A DNA stretch of 64,000 nt from WHSW01 sp963851045 (lineage in GTDB: Bacteria; Actinomycetota; Thermoleophilia; Solirubrobacterales; 70-9), in the NCBI GenBank assembly GCA_963851045.1, contig CAWKNC010000002.1:930001-994000 (forward strand). Direction: 5' to 3'. Each line of letters opens with the position of its first letter. The first letter of the stretch is position 1. The translations under genes were made by a program, and so were the position numbers. Of the stretch, positions 1 to 8,648 are shown piece after piece. Under the pieces are notes generated by a model that worked only from the letters and a program-made list of their open reading frames with translations, searched no databases and was not told the origin of the DNA.

Positions 1-51
1 CGACTTGCTCGGCTGGAAGGTGAACCACCGGGCGGGGGGAAACAGGGCAGC

Positions 52-57
52 TACAAC
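52..57 (+). promoter_or_regulatory. Putative -10 box for the first LPFTG protein
   Basis: TACAAC lies 7 nt before the GTG at 65, the same geometry as many other starts here. It favours GTG 65 over the upstream TTG at 5. No clear -35 is seen. Confidence 0.35.
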
Positions 58-64
58 TAGGAAG

Positions 65-460
65 GTGATCACTATCTCCAGCAACCACGCAAGCTTTCGC
101 AAGCTCTTCGCGCTAGTTCTGACCGTCGCGGCGTTTGCCGCCATTCCGACGGTCGCCGGTGCGCAGACCATCGATCCGACAACGGATCAATACGACAACA
201 CGCTCCAGCAGGTCTCTCAGGGCGGGAGCGCCTGTGAGAACGCCGCTCCCGGTTCGGCCGCTGCGGCCGAGTGCGCCCCGCCTCCTTCGAGCTGTGAGGA
301 TCGTGCCGCCAACGGTTCGGGTGAGGACTGCACACCTGAAGCCGGTGGGCTGCCCTTCACGGGTCTCGACGTCGCCGCGCTGGCCGCGGTCGCTGGATTC
401 CTGCTGCTTGCCGGAATCGGCCTCCGTCGCGCACGCTTTGGGGAGCGCACCCAGGCCTAA
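65..460 (+). CDS. Small secreted LPFTG-anchored surface protein (paralogue 1)
   Basis: Seen: about 131 residues with an N-terminal signal peptide (positive patch FRK, hydrophobic ALVLTVAAFAA, likely cut after AGA), a mature start reading TIDPTTDQYDNTLQQVSQGG, a low-complexity Cys-containing middle, then LPFTG at residues 96-100, a roughly 20-residue membrane helix and an Arg-rich tail. This is the layout of a sortase-anchored wall protein, although LPFTG is non-canonical and no sortase gene is in the window. A clear paralogue lies at 15483-15857. The frame is open to the window edge and TTG at 5 is possible; GTG 65 is chosen because a TACAAC box sits 7 nt upstream and the signal peptide then begins normally. 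It overlaps the following sugar transferase by one base, so the two are probably co-transcribed. Function unknown; envelope location inferred. Confidence 0.75.
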   Translation: MITISSNHASFRKLFALVLTVAAFAAIPTVAGAQTIDPTTDQYDNTLQQVSQGGSACENAAPGSAAAAECAPPPSSCEDRAANGSGEDCTPEAGGLPFTGLDVAALAAVAGFLLLAGIGLRRARFGERTQA

Positions 461-1923
461 TGGCGACGGCGGAGATCGAGACGATCTCGACGAGGCTCGC
501 CTCGGCAAGCCGTCCTTCCCGTCGGGGGCTGCGCGCGCTGGAAGCGCAGCGGATGATCGATCTCTGTGCTCTGCGGCTGGCACCTTCGCTGGCCGCAGGG
601 CTCATCGCCTTCTCGCACACCCGTCGCGTCGGTGACGGGGTCATCGTTTTCGCCGGAGTCCTGATCGCCGCTCTCGCCGCGGGGCGCTCGGGGCTCCCGC
701 TCAACCTGATGCCCGCGAGTCGGATCATCCTTGGGCTGGCTGTGCCGGTGATCGGCATTGCTGGCGCGTGGCTGATCTCGCTCGCGGCAGGTCAGAACTA
801 CTCAATCTTCGAGTATGAGGCGGCCCTGCTCGGGGCATGGCTGGTGACCGCGATTGCAACCGCGATCAAGAATCGACTCGAAAAACCGCTGCGAGCCCGG
901 GTCGCGGTTATCGGGCCGCGAGAGTTCGCCGCCGACTTTGCGGCTGAGCTCGCTGCCGCCAACGTCGGCACCTACGACGTCGTCGGCTGGATCGATTCGC
1001 GCGGTCCCGGTGAGTACCGCGATATGCGCTGGCTCGGCAACCTCGATGGCCTGCGCTCGGAGATCCTTGCCGAGCGCATCGAGCTGATCGTGCTCGGCCC
1101 GCAGCAGCCTGGCGAGCCGGGTGAGAGTCCCCGTGAGGACGTCTTCGCGCGTGTCGCTGACGAGTGCGTGGATCTCCCGGTCCGGCTGATCGCCGCCAAC
1201 CAGCTCTACGAAGAGGTTCTCGGCCACGTTCCGGTCGGGATGATCGACGCTGCCTGGTATCGCTACATCATGCACCCGCGCTTCCGCGCGTCGGGCCCGT
1301 ACACCAAGCGCGCATTCGACCTTTTGTTCGGGAGCGTCATCGCCTTTCTGTTTCTCCCGGTGGTCGCGCTGGCAGCGATCGCGATCAAGCTCGAAGACCG
1401 CGGGCCGGTCCTCTACCGCCAGCGTCGCCTCGGCGAGCTCGGTGACAGCTTCGAGATCCTGAAGCTGCGAACGATGCGCACCGACGCCGAAGCCGACGGC
1501 CCGCAGTGGTCCACCGAGGGTGACGATCGCGTGACCCGGATCGGTCGCCTGCTGCGCCGCTCGCATATCGACGAGGTCCCGCAGCTTTGGAACGTCCTGC
1601 GTGGCGACATGACGTTGGTCGGGCCGCGTCCTGAGCGGCCCGAGATGGTGAGCGAGCTCGAGCGCCGCTTCCCGCACTACACGCGCCGGCAGCTGGTCAA
1701 GCCGGGCATCGCTGGATGGGCCGCTCTGCGCTGTGGCTACGCGGGGTCCGACATCGGCACGGCCTGGAAGCTCTGTCACGACCTCTTCTACATCAAGCGC
1801 CGTTCCATGCTCGCCGACACGCTGATCCTCGCCGAGACCGGCGTTGAGGTCTTCCGCGACGCCCACCGCGCCCTTAGAGCGCCGGGCGAGCGCTTTCTCG
1901 TGGGCGAGCAGACAAGTGCCTAA
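460..1923 (+). CDS. Undecaprenyl-phosphate sugar phosphotransferase (exopolysaccharide priming)
   Basis: A 487-residue polyprenol-phosphate hexose-1-phosphate transferase of the WcaJ/WbaP kind, expected to load the first sugar phosphate onto the lipid carrier at the inner membrane face. Seen: several N-terminal membrane helices (about residues 40-125), a Rossmann-like central domain (about 140-260), one more helix near 290-310 and the C-terminal bacterial sugar transferase domain, with KLRTMR, the HIDEVPQLWNVLRGDM block, VGPRPERPEM and the PGIAGWA motif. Length is typical of the large two-domain form. The ATG overlaps the stop of the LPFTG gene, and the end overlaps the GTG of the following regulator, so all three look co-transcribed. 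The exact sugar cannot be told from sequence. Confidence 0.93.
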   Translation: MATAEIETISTRLASASRPSRRGLRALEAQRMIDLCALRLAPSLAAGLIAFSHTRRVGDGVIVFAGVLIAALAAGRSGLPLNLMPASRIILGLAVPVIGIAGAWLISLAAGQNYSIFEYEAALLGAWLVTAIATAIKNRLEKPLRARVAVIGPREFAADFAAELAAANVGTYDVVGWIDSRGPGEYRDMRWLGNLDGLRSEILAERIELIVLGPQQPGEPGESPREDVFARVADECVDLPVRLIAANQLYEEVLGHVPVGMIDAAWYRYIMHPRFRASGPYTKRAFDLLFGSVIAFLFLPVVALAAIAIKLEDRGPVLYRQRRLGELGDSFEILKLRTMRTDAEADGPQWSTEGDDRVTRIGRLLRRSHIDEVPQLWNVLRGDMTLVGPRPERPEMVSELERRFPHYTRRQLVKPGIAGWAALRCGYAGSDIGTAWKLCHDLFYIKRRSMLADTLILAETGVEVFRDAHRALRAPGERFLVGEQTSA

Positions 1924-2504
1924 GGCCCACGGCGCAGGCCTCGAGAGCGCCGGCCAGGTCGCGGCCAGCGCCCAGGTCCTACTCATCGTCGACGACGAAT
2001 GCATCTGCGTAGAGGCCAGCCTGGGTGCCAGCCGCCTGCTCGGCGCGGGTCGTGACGACGTGGTCGGCCGCGAGCTGGGCGAGCTGCTCGAACCCGCGTC
2101 CCGTAAGCGGCTCGCCGTTCGCTGGGCCACCGTGCGCGGGACCGGGCCGACCCTCGGCAGCTTCGCGCTTGCCCCGCCGGCGGCGGTCGAGGTCGACGCG
2201 ACGGTGATCCACGATCTTCTCCCGGGGCGCCATCTCATCGCTCTCAAGGCAGCGACCGAGACCGTCGTCGAGAAGAGTCGGCGTTTCTCAGACGCCAGGC
2301 GCGGCCCGTTCGCCGAGCGCGCGTGAGCGCGAGGTCCTCGACCTGCTGGCCGACGGAGCGACGGACGACCAGATCGCGACGCGGCTAAAGCTCTCGCCCG
2401 CGACGGTGCAGACGCATGTGCGCAACGCGAAATCCAAGCTCGGTGCCCGGACCCGCGCTCAAGCCGTCGCTCTCGCCCTCCACCGCGGACTGATCAGCAA
2501 CTAA
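1916..2504 (+). pseudogene. PAS-like plus LuxR-type HTH regulator, split by one frameshift
   Basis: The reading frame from GTG 1916 encodes a PAS-like sensor segment (VLLIVDDECICVEAS, then GRELGELL) and stops at 2326. A LuxR helix-turn-helix follows in another frame, from about 2310 to the TAA at 2502-2504 (REREVLDLLADGATDDQIAT, then SPATVQTHVRN, ending ALHRGLISN). Between the GTG and that TAA there are 589 nt, one more than a multiple of three, so deleting one base in the linker (about 2270-2325) would restore a 195-residue PAS-LuxR protein. The HTH half has no good start of its own. It overlaps the end of the sugar transferase and may have regulated that locus. Either a recent pseudogene or a sequencing indel. 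Confidence 0.75.
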
Positions 2505-4531
2505 CCCTCGGGCAGAGGCACGAGCTGGCTCTCCGGGATTCCGAGCTCGCCGGCCAGACGGCGAACCTTGAGGTCGAGCGGGTTGAGCTCGAGCGCTACG
2601 CGGATCTCGTTGCGCGCGATTCCCGGGTTCGTCTCGGATTCGAGATCCGCGATCAGATAGTGGACCGCGTACTCCTCCGGGCGCAATTCCGCTGCTTCGC
2701 GCAGGGTCGCGAGAGCGCCGGACTCGTCTCCGGTCTCGGTCTGGATCTGCGCCTTGAGCAGGAGCGGGAAGTCGTCGAAGCGGTTGAGGTCATGGGCGCG
2801 GCCGAGCGCCGTGATCGCGCGCTCGGGATTGTCGCGCCAGCCGTCCTTCAGGACGCCGTGGACATAGCGGTCGGCGAAGTAGGGGGCGAAGGTGCTCAGC
2901 GAGAGCACGGCCAGCCCGGCGAGCGCCCAGCGTCGCCATGTTCGCGTTGAGCGGCGGGTTGCCGTGCGAACGGCGGGAGCGGCCGCCGATCCGAGCAGCG
3001 CGAGCGCAGGCGCAGTGATCGCCGGGTACGGCCAGAACCAATCGACGGAGGCGTGGACGATCCAGTAGGTGCCGGTTGCGAGCGCCGCCGCGCTCAGCAA
3101 TCGTGCGGCCGGACCGAGAGGGCGGGCGCGGATCGCGCCGGCGAAGGCGCCGATGATCGCCGCGGCGAACAGACCGAAGCCCACGATGCCGAGTTCGGAC
3201 GCAACCTCGAACTCAACGCTGTGGGCATCGCGAAGGTTCAGGTACGGCGTGTTTCGCTTCTCCAGATACGAGTAGCGAAAGCCGCCCCCGCCGTCGCCGA
3301 AGATCGGATCGTCGCCCACATCGCTGAGCGCAACCCTCCAGGCGTCGTATCGATTGGAGCCGACGTTGAGGCCGAAGCGGGTTCCGCTCTCATTCAGGTT
3401 GGGGCTACCTGCGTTTTGAAACTCATCGACCCGGTCGCCGACCCAGCTGAATGGATTTCCGACGGCAACGAGAAACCCGAGCGCCCCGATCGCCGCAAGC
3501 CCGATCATTGTTCTGGAGACCAGGCGGTTGCTCGCCGCGCTGCGGCTGCCGAGACCGGGAAGGCGATCCTCGTTGCGCACGGCCAGGGCACCGAGCGCCG
3601 CGGCTGCCGCGGTCGTGAGAAGAACGACCAGGCCCGCTGTGTGCATCTCGCCCGCGACGTCTCGGATGCCCTCGGCGGAGGCCGTGAACAACGACGACAT
3701 GGCCGGGACCGTCGGAATCGCGGCAAGCGCTGCGAGGCCGAGCCAGCTGAGCGCGCGCACGCGGCGCGGCGAGACGAGCGCAAAGACGATCACCGAGATG
3801 ATCAATGCCGGCAGCGACGCGCGGCTCTGGGCGAGGATCAGGAGATTGATGCAGAGCGTCGTCGTCGCCAGGCCCGCCACCCGCATCCAGCGATCGGTGC
3901 GCGGATCGATCGCGAGGCTGATCGCGGGGAAGATGCAGATCGCGAAAAACCCTGCTGCGGCGTTGCGGTACCCGAGTGGGTACTCCAACGTCCCGTCGAC
4001 CTCGAGGATGCCCTGCGCATCGGAGTTGAGGAGAAGGTGAAAAGCGGTGATCAGCCCGACGATGGCGCCGGCGAATGCCAGTGGCGCCATGGAGAGCAGC
4101 ATCCGCCGACCGAGCAGATTGCAGAGCAGGACGCCAAATGCAAAGGCGATCCCGTAGCCGATGATCCGCTGCCCGTTTGCGATCGCGATGTCGGGGGCGG
4201 GGGACCATGTCGCCGACAGCAGGGCCCAACAGCCGAGACCCACCAGCGCCGAGAGTGCGATCACGGCGGGGGTGGAAAGGCGCAGCCGTAGCCGCCACGG
4301 CGCGAACATGATCAGCAGACCGAGGCCGATGCAGAGAATCACGAGACCGGGGAGGAAGACGGTCCCGACCACGGGATAGGCGCCCTTCTGCCATGCCCAC
4401 CAGGCCCAGGTCCCGCTCAGCATCACGAGGGCGAGCCATGCGGCCGGCTCGAGACCCCAGCCCATCCCGTTGGCGGCGGCGCGCTCGGGCGGCGCGCTGG
4501 GTCGCAGGCGTCTCAGCAGGTCCCCGAGCAT
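2501..4531 (-). CDS. O-antigen ligase / polymerase-like membrane protein with C-terminal TPRs
   Basis: About 676 residues with at least ten hydrophobic helices and the Wzy_C/O-antigen ligase core (long periplasmic loop with GDGGGGFRYSYLEKR and DAHSVEFEVASELGIVGF). The last roughly 120 residues are TPR-like (ERAITALGRAHDLNRFDDFP, then GALATLREAAELRPEEYAVH). Such proteins join or polymerise polysaccharide on its lipid carrier outside the membrane, which fits the sugar transferase at 460-1923. The ATG at 4531 is preferred over 4564 because TACGGT lies 6 nt upstream of it, matching the local leaderless pattern. Its stop codon overlaps the TAA of the convergent LuxR frame. Glycan specificity is not predictable. 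Confidence 0.85.
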   Translation of the reverse strand: MLGDLLRRLRPSAPPERAAANGMGWGLEPAAWLALVMLSGTWAWWAWQKGAYPVVGTVFLPGLVILCIGLGLLIMFAPWRLRLRLSTPAVIALSALVGLGCWALLSATWSPAPDIAIANGQRIIGYGIAFAFGVLLCNLLGRRMLLSMAPLAFAGAIVGLITAFHLLLNSDAQGILEVDGTLEYPLGYRNAAAGFFAICIFPAISLAIDPRTDRWMRVAGLATTTLCINLLILAQSRASLPALIISVIVFALVSPRRVRALSWLGLAALAAIPTVPAMSSLFTASAEGIRDVAGEMHTAGLVVLLTTAAAAALGALAVRNEDRLPGLGSRSAASNRLVSRTMIGLAAIGALGFLVAVGNPFSWVGDRVDEFQNAGSPNLNESGTRFGLNVGSNRYDAWRVALSDVGDDPIFGDGGGGFRYSYLEKRNTPYLNLRDAHSVEFEVASELGIVGFGLFAAAIIGAFAGAIRARPLGPAARLLSAAALATGTYWIVHASVDWFWPYPAITAPALALLGSAAAPAVRTATRRSTRTWRRWALAGLAVLSLSTFAPYFADRYVHGVLKDGWRDNPERAITALGRAHDLNRFDDFPLLLKAQIQTETGDESGALATLREAAELRPEEYAVHYLIADLESETNPGIARNEIRVALELNPLDLKVRRLAGELGIPESQLVPLPEG

Positions 4532-4537
4532 CCGAGA

Positions 4538-4543
4538 ACCGTA
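4538..4543 (-). promoter_or_regulatory. Putative -10 (TACGGT) of the ligase-like gene
   Basis: On the minus strand TACGGT ends 6 nt before the ATG at 4531. It supports a leaderless transcript starting at that codon. Confidence 0.4.
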
Positions 4544-4691
4544 GTTGACACCTAGGCGTTGCACGCGATCGCAAAGCCGCGCCGCCGACGAGGTGCGTTT
4601 GCTGATGGACTAGACGTTGCAGAAAGCGGAGTCCAGGCGTCGGCGACGAACCAGGCCGCACCAGACGCCCGGACCCAAACGAGGAACAGAT

Positions 4692-7088
4692 ATGTCAGGA
4701 GAAGGTGAGAGCGGCGGTCGCGAGGAGTTTCGCCGTGCCGCCGAGCAGGCGCGCAGCAGTCTCTTCGAGCAGTTGGACGTCGAGGCGCATCGTCTCGATG
4801 AGGAGCTCTCAGAGCTCTCGAAGAAGATGCTCGAAAGCGCCCGGCGCGTTGCCGAGGACCGCGTCGAGCGAGAGGTTCAGCGTCTCGAGCGCGCCTCATC
4901 CGGGCTCTCGGCCGAGCTTCACCGCCGCTTGGATGAGGGTGCGCAGCAGTTTCGAACCGTCCTGACCGAGCAGCTTGCTGCCAGCGGCGCCGAACTGCGC
5001 GCTCAGAACGAGCGTTCGCTCGAGCAGATGCGAGGCTCGATCGGGACCGAGGTCGAGCGTCACTTTCGTGGACGCGGTCAGTTCGTCGAGCGTGAGTTCT
5101 CGGATCGCCTGAACGCTCGCCTTGGCGAGGCGGACTCGATCTTGCGCGACCGTCTTCAGACCGCGGTCATCGACGCGCAGGAGCGCGTCGAGCAGCGCTT
5201 GGCCGAGCGGCTGAGCGTCGCCTCGACCACGCTCAACGATCAGATCGAGACCGCTCGGGCCGAGTTGCGCGGTCGCATTCTGGAGGCGGTCGAGCGTGCG
5301 ACGGATGAGCTGGCCGCGACGTCGGCCGAGGTTCGAAACGAGGTGGAGAATCGCCTCGAGATCGGTATTGACCAGCTCGAGTCCCAGTTGCAGGACCGAC
5401 TCGGCACGGCGACGACCGCGACTCGCGTCGCGCTTTCGAACGAGATCGCGAGTCGGTTGGGCGAGGTTGAGGAGGCTGCGAAGGCCCAGCTTGAGATCGA
5501 CCGGGCTGAGAGCGCGCGCCGGCGCGACGAGGCGGTCGCCTCGCTGCGCGATGAGCTCCGCGACGCGATCGCCGGCCAGATCCGAAGCGTCCGTGACCAG
5601 GTCGGCACCGCGGTCGACGAGCGACTCGAGGCCGGGCTGGAGAAGACGAGCAGCGAGGCGATCGCTCAGGTCAGCAGGGCCACAGAGGAGCTTCGCAGCG
5701 AGGTGCGCCAGTCGGTCAGCGCCGAGATCGAGGCGTTTCGCAAGGAGCTGGGCGAGCGGATCGAAACCTCGATGGACGAGCGCGGCGAAACGCTCGGCAC
5801 CGAGCTGCGCGAGGGTGCCGCTAAGGCGACCCTCGCCCTGTCGGATCGGGTCACCGCCTCGCTCGAAGAGCTCGGGCGCAGCCTCGATGAGAAGCTCGCG
5901 GAGAAGTCCGCCGAGCTCGAGCGCGTTGTCGGTGACCGGCTCGACTCCGATCTCAAGCGCCACCGCCTCACACTCGATGAGGAGCTGGCGGCGGCGAAGA
6001 CGAAGCTCGACAGCGCCGTCGAGGCAGGCGAGACCAGGCTCGATAGCGCGGCCGAGAAGATCACTGATCAGCTCGAGGAGCGGCTGACCACGTCGCTCAC
6101 CTCGCAGGCCGAACTGGCGGCCGAAGCGGCACGTTCGAGCGCGTCGCAGCGCTTCGAGCAGCTCGCCGCGATACGTCTAGCCGAACTGCAGTCGCGCACC
6201 GAGGAGGCGCGCAGCGAGATCGACGCCCACGTCGAGCAAACGCTGACCAAGAAGGCCCGCCGCCACGAGCTCGAGCTCGCGCGCGAGGAGCGCGAGGAGG
6301 GAATCAAGGCGGCCGAGGCTCGACTCGAGCTGCGCTCGCGCCAGTTGCTCGAAGAGGCGCGAAGCGAGGTGGAGCAGCTGCGAAGCGGGGAGATCGCGGC
6401 ACTACGCGACGAGCTCGCCGCGATGCGTGCCGAGGCGGGCGAACGGACGGCCCAGGCACAGAGCCGAATCGACGAGGTCTTCGCGAACGCTCAAAGCTCG
6501 ATGGCCGAACTGGCGGCATCGACTCGAGACGCGATCACTGGAAGCGTTGAGGCCGCCGGCACAGGTGTCGAGGAGCGAGCGCGCGCCGTCGAGGGCGAGA
6601 TCGCCGCGGCGGTCTCAAACGCGCGTGAGCAGCTCGCGGCGATCGCGACCGAGACCAAGCTGGAGGCCGAGCGTGCGGTCCGTTCGCAGGAGCGTGAGCT
6701 CGCGACTCGGATGCGCACCGATCTCGGGGCGATGATGATCGAGGCCCGCGCTGAGTTGGTCGCCCTGCGCGACGAGCTCAGCCAGAGCGGTGGCGACGTC
6801 CGGATCGCGGCCAGCGCCGCCGAGGAACGCGTTGCCCAGATTGCCGAGCTCGCCGAGACGACGCTTTCCACCAAGGCTCAGAGCGCCGCGGCCCAGGCGA
6901 TTCGCGACCTGACCGCGACCGCACGTGATCTCTCGCTGCGCATCGAGGCTCAGGCTGGGGCGGTTGACGTTGCGGAGCGTCTCGACGAGGTTCTCGCGGG
7001 TCTGCGGGTTGCCGATCAGCGCCTGCGCGAATCCGATGAGCGCACCCGCACCGCCTTGCGCCACCTGCGCGCCGTTCCGGACCCCTGA
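4692..7088 (+). CDS. Giant coiled-coil protein, function unknown
   Basis: About 798 residues built almost wholly of Glu, Arg, Ala, Leu and Ser in heptad-like repeats, with no signal peptide, no membrane helix and almost no Pro or Gly, so a long cytoplasmic coiled coil is expected. Repeats such as LRDELRDAIAGQIRSVRDQV and recurring L..RL..A/E patterns resemble apolipoprotein/SMC-arm-like rods, but no ATPase head is present. The ATG at 4692 is chosen because GAGGAAC sits about 7 nt upstream; a TTG at 4617 would only add an Arg-rich stretch. The next gene (7211) is also coiled-coil, so the pair may form one scaffold, perhaps related to polar growth or division; that is inference. No named family is recognised. 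Confidence 0.8.
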   Translation: MSGEGESGGREEFRRAAEQARSSLFEQLDVEAHRLDEELSELSKKMLESARRVAEDRVEREVQRLERASSGLSAELHRRLDEGAQQFRTVLTEQLAASGAELRAQNERSLEQMRGSIGTEVERHFRGRGQFVEREFSDRLNARLGEADSILRDRLQTAVIDAQERVEQRLAERLSVASTTLNDQIETARAELRGRILEAVERATDELAATSAEVRNEVENRLEIGIDQLESQLQDRLGTATTATRVALSNEIASRLGEVEEAAKAQLEIDRAESARRRDEAVASLRDELRDAIAGQIRSVRDQVGTAVDERLEAGLEKTSSEAIAQVSRATEELRSEVRQSVSAEIEAFRKELGERIETSMDERGETLGTELREGAAKATLALSDRVTASLEELGRSLDEKLAEKSAELERVVGDRLDSDLKRHRLTLDEELAAAKTKLDSAVEAGETRLDSAAEKITDQLEERLTTSLTSQAELAAEAARSSASQRFEQLAAIRLAELQSRTEEARSEIDAHVEQTLTKKARRHELELAREEREEGIKAAEARLELRSRQLLEEARSEVEQLRSGEIAALRDELAAMRAEAGERTAQAQSRIDEVFANAQSSMAELAASTRDAITGSVEAAGTGVEERARAVEGEIAAAVSNAREQLAAIATETKLEAERAVRSQERELATRMRTDLGAMMIEARAELVALRDELSQSGGDVRIAASAAEERVAQIAELAETTLSTKAQSAAAQAIRDLTATARDLSLRIEAQAGAVDVAERLDEVLAGLRVADQRLRESDERTRTALRHLRAVPDP

Positions 7089-7210
7089 TCGCTGGATCGC
7101 GCGCCTGCAGCGGGTGTTTCACGCTCGTGGGTGACCCGATCGGGTGGCTCAGGATCTGAGATAACTCCTGGTCCGTTTCCTCAACCTTTGACCAGTTCGC
7201 GGGAGCGAGA

Positions 7211-8044
7211 ATGTCCGACGACACCGCGTACGGCGCATGGAGTGGTACCGGTGCCTCCGGACTTGGCGTTGGTGCCGACACCCGGCTCGACCACGAGTTC
7301 GCTTCGCTTGCGCCCGAGCTCAGCCGCCGGATCGGCACGATCCTCGACACGATTCAGCGCGAGGCCGACAAGATGCTCGACCAGGCGCGTCTCGAGTCCC
7401 AGCGCCGCGTCGACGACGGACACCGCACCGCCGATGAGCTGATCACCGAGCGACGCCTACGCCTCGCGCGACTCTCCGACGCGCTGATCTCGCGCAGCGA
7501 GCAGGTCCTTGCCCAGCTCGACGAGGCCGAGCAGGTACGCCAGAGTTTTGCGGGGCTGCTCCGGGCGCTCGCGGATGCGGCAGATCGGATCGCCGACGAG
7601 GCGCGCACGACCGCGTCGCTGCCATCGACGCCGCCTCCGCCGGTCGCGCCTCCTCCGCCGGTTGCGGCGCCTCCGCCGGTCGCGCCGGTTGGACTCGAGT
7701 CCCATGCGCCCCTGTTCGCGTCCACCGCGCACACCGCGGCGCAGCCGCCTCCCGCTGAGTCGGTCCCGGTCCACGAGCCGGCGCCGCCGGCTCCCAGCCC
7801 GGCGTCCGAAGCGACTCCCGCCGCGGTCGACCGCACATGGGTCGAGGCACGACAGGCGGCGATACACATGGCCGCAGCCGGCAACACCCGCGGTCAGGTC
7901 GAGGCTCAGCTGCGCGACTTCCTCGGGGTCCCCGAGCCAGAGCAGCTTCTCGATCAGGTTTTCGGCGCGGGCAGCGACCCCAGCTCACGCGTGCCGTGGG
8001 CCATCGCCCCGGCGACGCCGTTGCGACCACGCGGCCGCCGTTAG
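7211..8044 (+). CDS. Coiled-coil protein with Pro-rich linker and small C-terminal helical domain
   Basis: 277 residues. Residues about 30-125 form a charged coiled coil (LSRRIGTILDTIQREADKML, reminiscent of DivIVA-like proteins but without the DivIVA N-terminus). Residues about 130-200 are a Pro/Ala/Val linker with PPPPVAPPPPV repeats. Residues about 210-255 form a compact helical unit (RQAAIHMAAAGNTRGQVEAQ, then EQLLDQVFG). The start follows GGGAGCGAGA. It lies 122 nt after the 798-residue coiled-coil gene, same strand, probably functionally linked. A structural or division-related role is a guess from context. Its stop is only 3 nt from the convergent sixA stop. Confidence 0.8.
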   Translation: MSDDTAYGAWSGTGASGLGVGADTRLDHEFASLAPELSRRIGTILDTIQREADKMLDQARLESQRRVDDGHRTADELITERRLRLARLSDALISRSEQVLAQLDEAEQVRQSFAGLLRALADAADRIADEARTTASLPSTPPPPVAPPPPVAAPPPVAPVGLESHAPLFASTAHTAAQPPPAESVPVHEPAPPAPSPASEATPAAVDRTWVEARQAAIHMAAAGNTRGQVEAQLRDFLGVPEPEQLLDQVFGAGSDPSSRVPWAIAPATPLRPRGRR

Positions 8045-8047
8045 CGG

Positions 8048-8482
8048 CTACGACGCCGCGATTCGGCGGATCTGATCGGGACGCAGCAGGGCCTTCAGCA
8101 TCGAGCCCTCGATCGCGGCAAGACCGCCCTTCTTGAACTCGACCCTGGCTCCGGTCGCCAGTGCGACCGCGCGCGAGAAGTCCGGCTCGTGGCCGACGAG
8201 CAGGCACGCCCCGCGCCCCGCGCAGAGCTCCGCTGCATCGAAATCGCCGCCGCGCAGCGTGTCGACCGACTCGACCGCGACGCCGAGCGCCTCGCATGCG
8301 AGCTGGGCGGTCTGCAGGGCACGGAGCTTGGGGCTTGTCAGGCAGACCTCGATTCCGACGTCGAGCTGGGCCAGGGCAACTCCCGCGGCTCGGGATTGAC
8401 GCTCTCCCTTCCGGGTCAGTGGTCGCGAGGCGTCGTCCTCGGCGACCTCCTCGGCGTCTCCATGGCGCAGCAACCAGATCAT
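8048..8482 (-). CDS. sixA: Phosphohistidine phosphatase SixA family
   Basis: A 144-residue histidine-phosphatase-fold protein. It begins MIWLLRHGDAEE, carrying the catalytic RHG motif, with a second motif SPKLRALQTAQL and the late LLVGHEPDFS histidine motif, in the right order and at SixA length. The family removes phosphate from histidine, for example of HPt domains. The ATG at 8482 is chosen because it places RHG at residues 6-8; the longer frame to 8563 adds an unlikely leader. Convergent with the coiled-coil gene and divergent from dnaE. The physiological substrate is unknown; several two-component proteins are nearby but none with an HPt domain. Confidence 0.88.
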   Translation of the reverse strand: MIWLLRHGDAEEVAEDDASRPLTRKGERQSRAAGVALAQLDVGIEVCLTSPKLRALQTAQLACEALGVAVESVDTLRGGDFDAAELCAGRGACLLVGHEPDFSRAVALATGARVEFKKGGLAAIEGSMLKALLRPDQIRRIAAS

Positions 8483-8648
8483 TGGCGCGCAGATCCTCCC
8501 ACTTAGCGGCTTGAGAGGTCGATGACGACCGGGTCGGTTGCCATGATCGATGGGTGAGCCCAAAGCCCCTCAAAGGCGTGTCGTTTTCGTGTCCAACGGG
8601 GGCCCTGCGAGGCGTCGGCCCGGCCGCGACGCAGCTGAGGCGTGTGTC

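Noticed and set aside
802..2247. Long minus-strand frame (481 codons) opposite the sugar transferase
   Set aside because: Shadow frame of a high-GC gene; Arg/Asp/Ala-rich with no domain, and the plus-strand protein is clearly conserved.
3053..4291. Plus-strand frame of 412 codons opposite the O-antigen-ligase-like gene
   Set aside because: Composition is Arg/Asp/Gly-rich without hydrophobic pattern; the minus-strand gene explains the sequence.
8550..8648. ATG at 8550 as the dnaE start
   Set aside because: It would add 33 Arg/Gly-rich residues before the PHP domain and has no ribosome-binding site or -10 at the usual spacing; kept only as an alternative.
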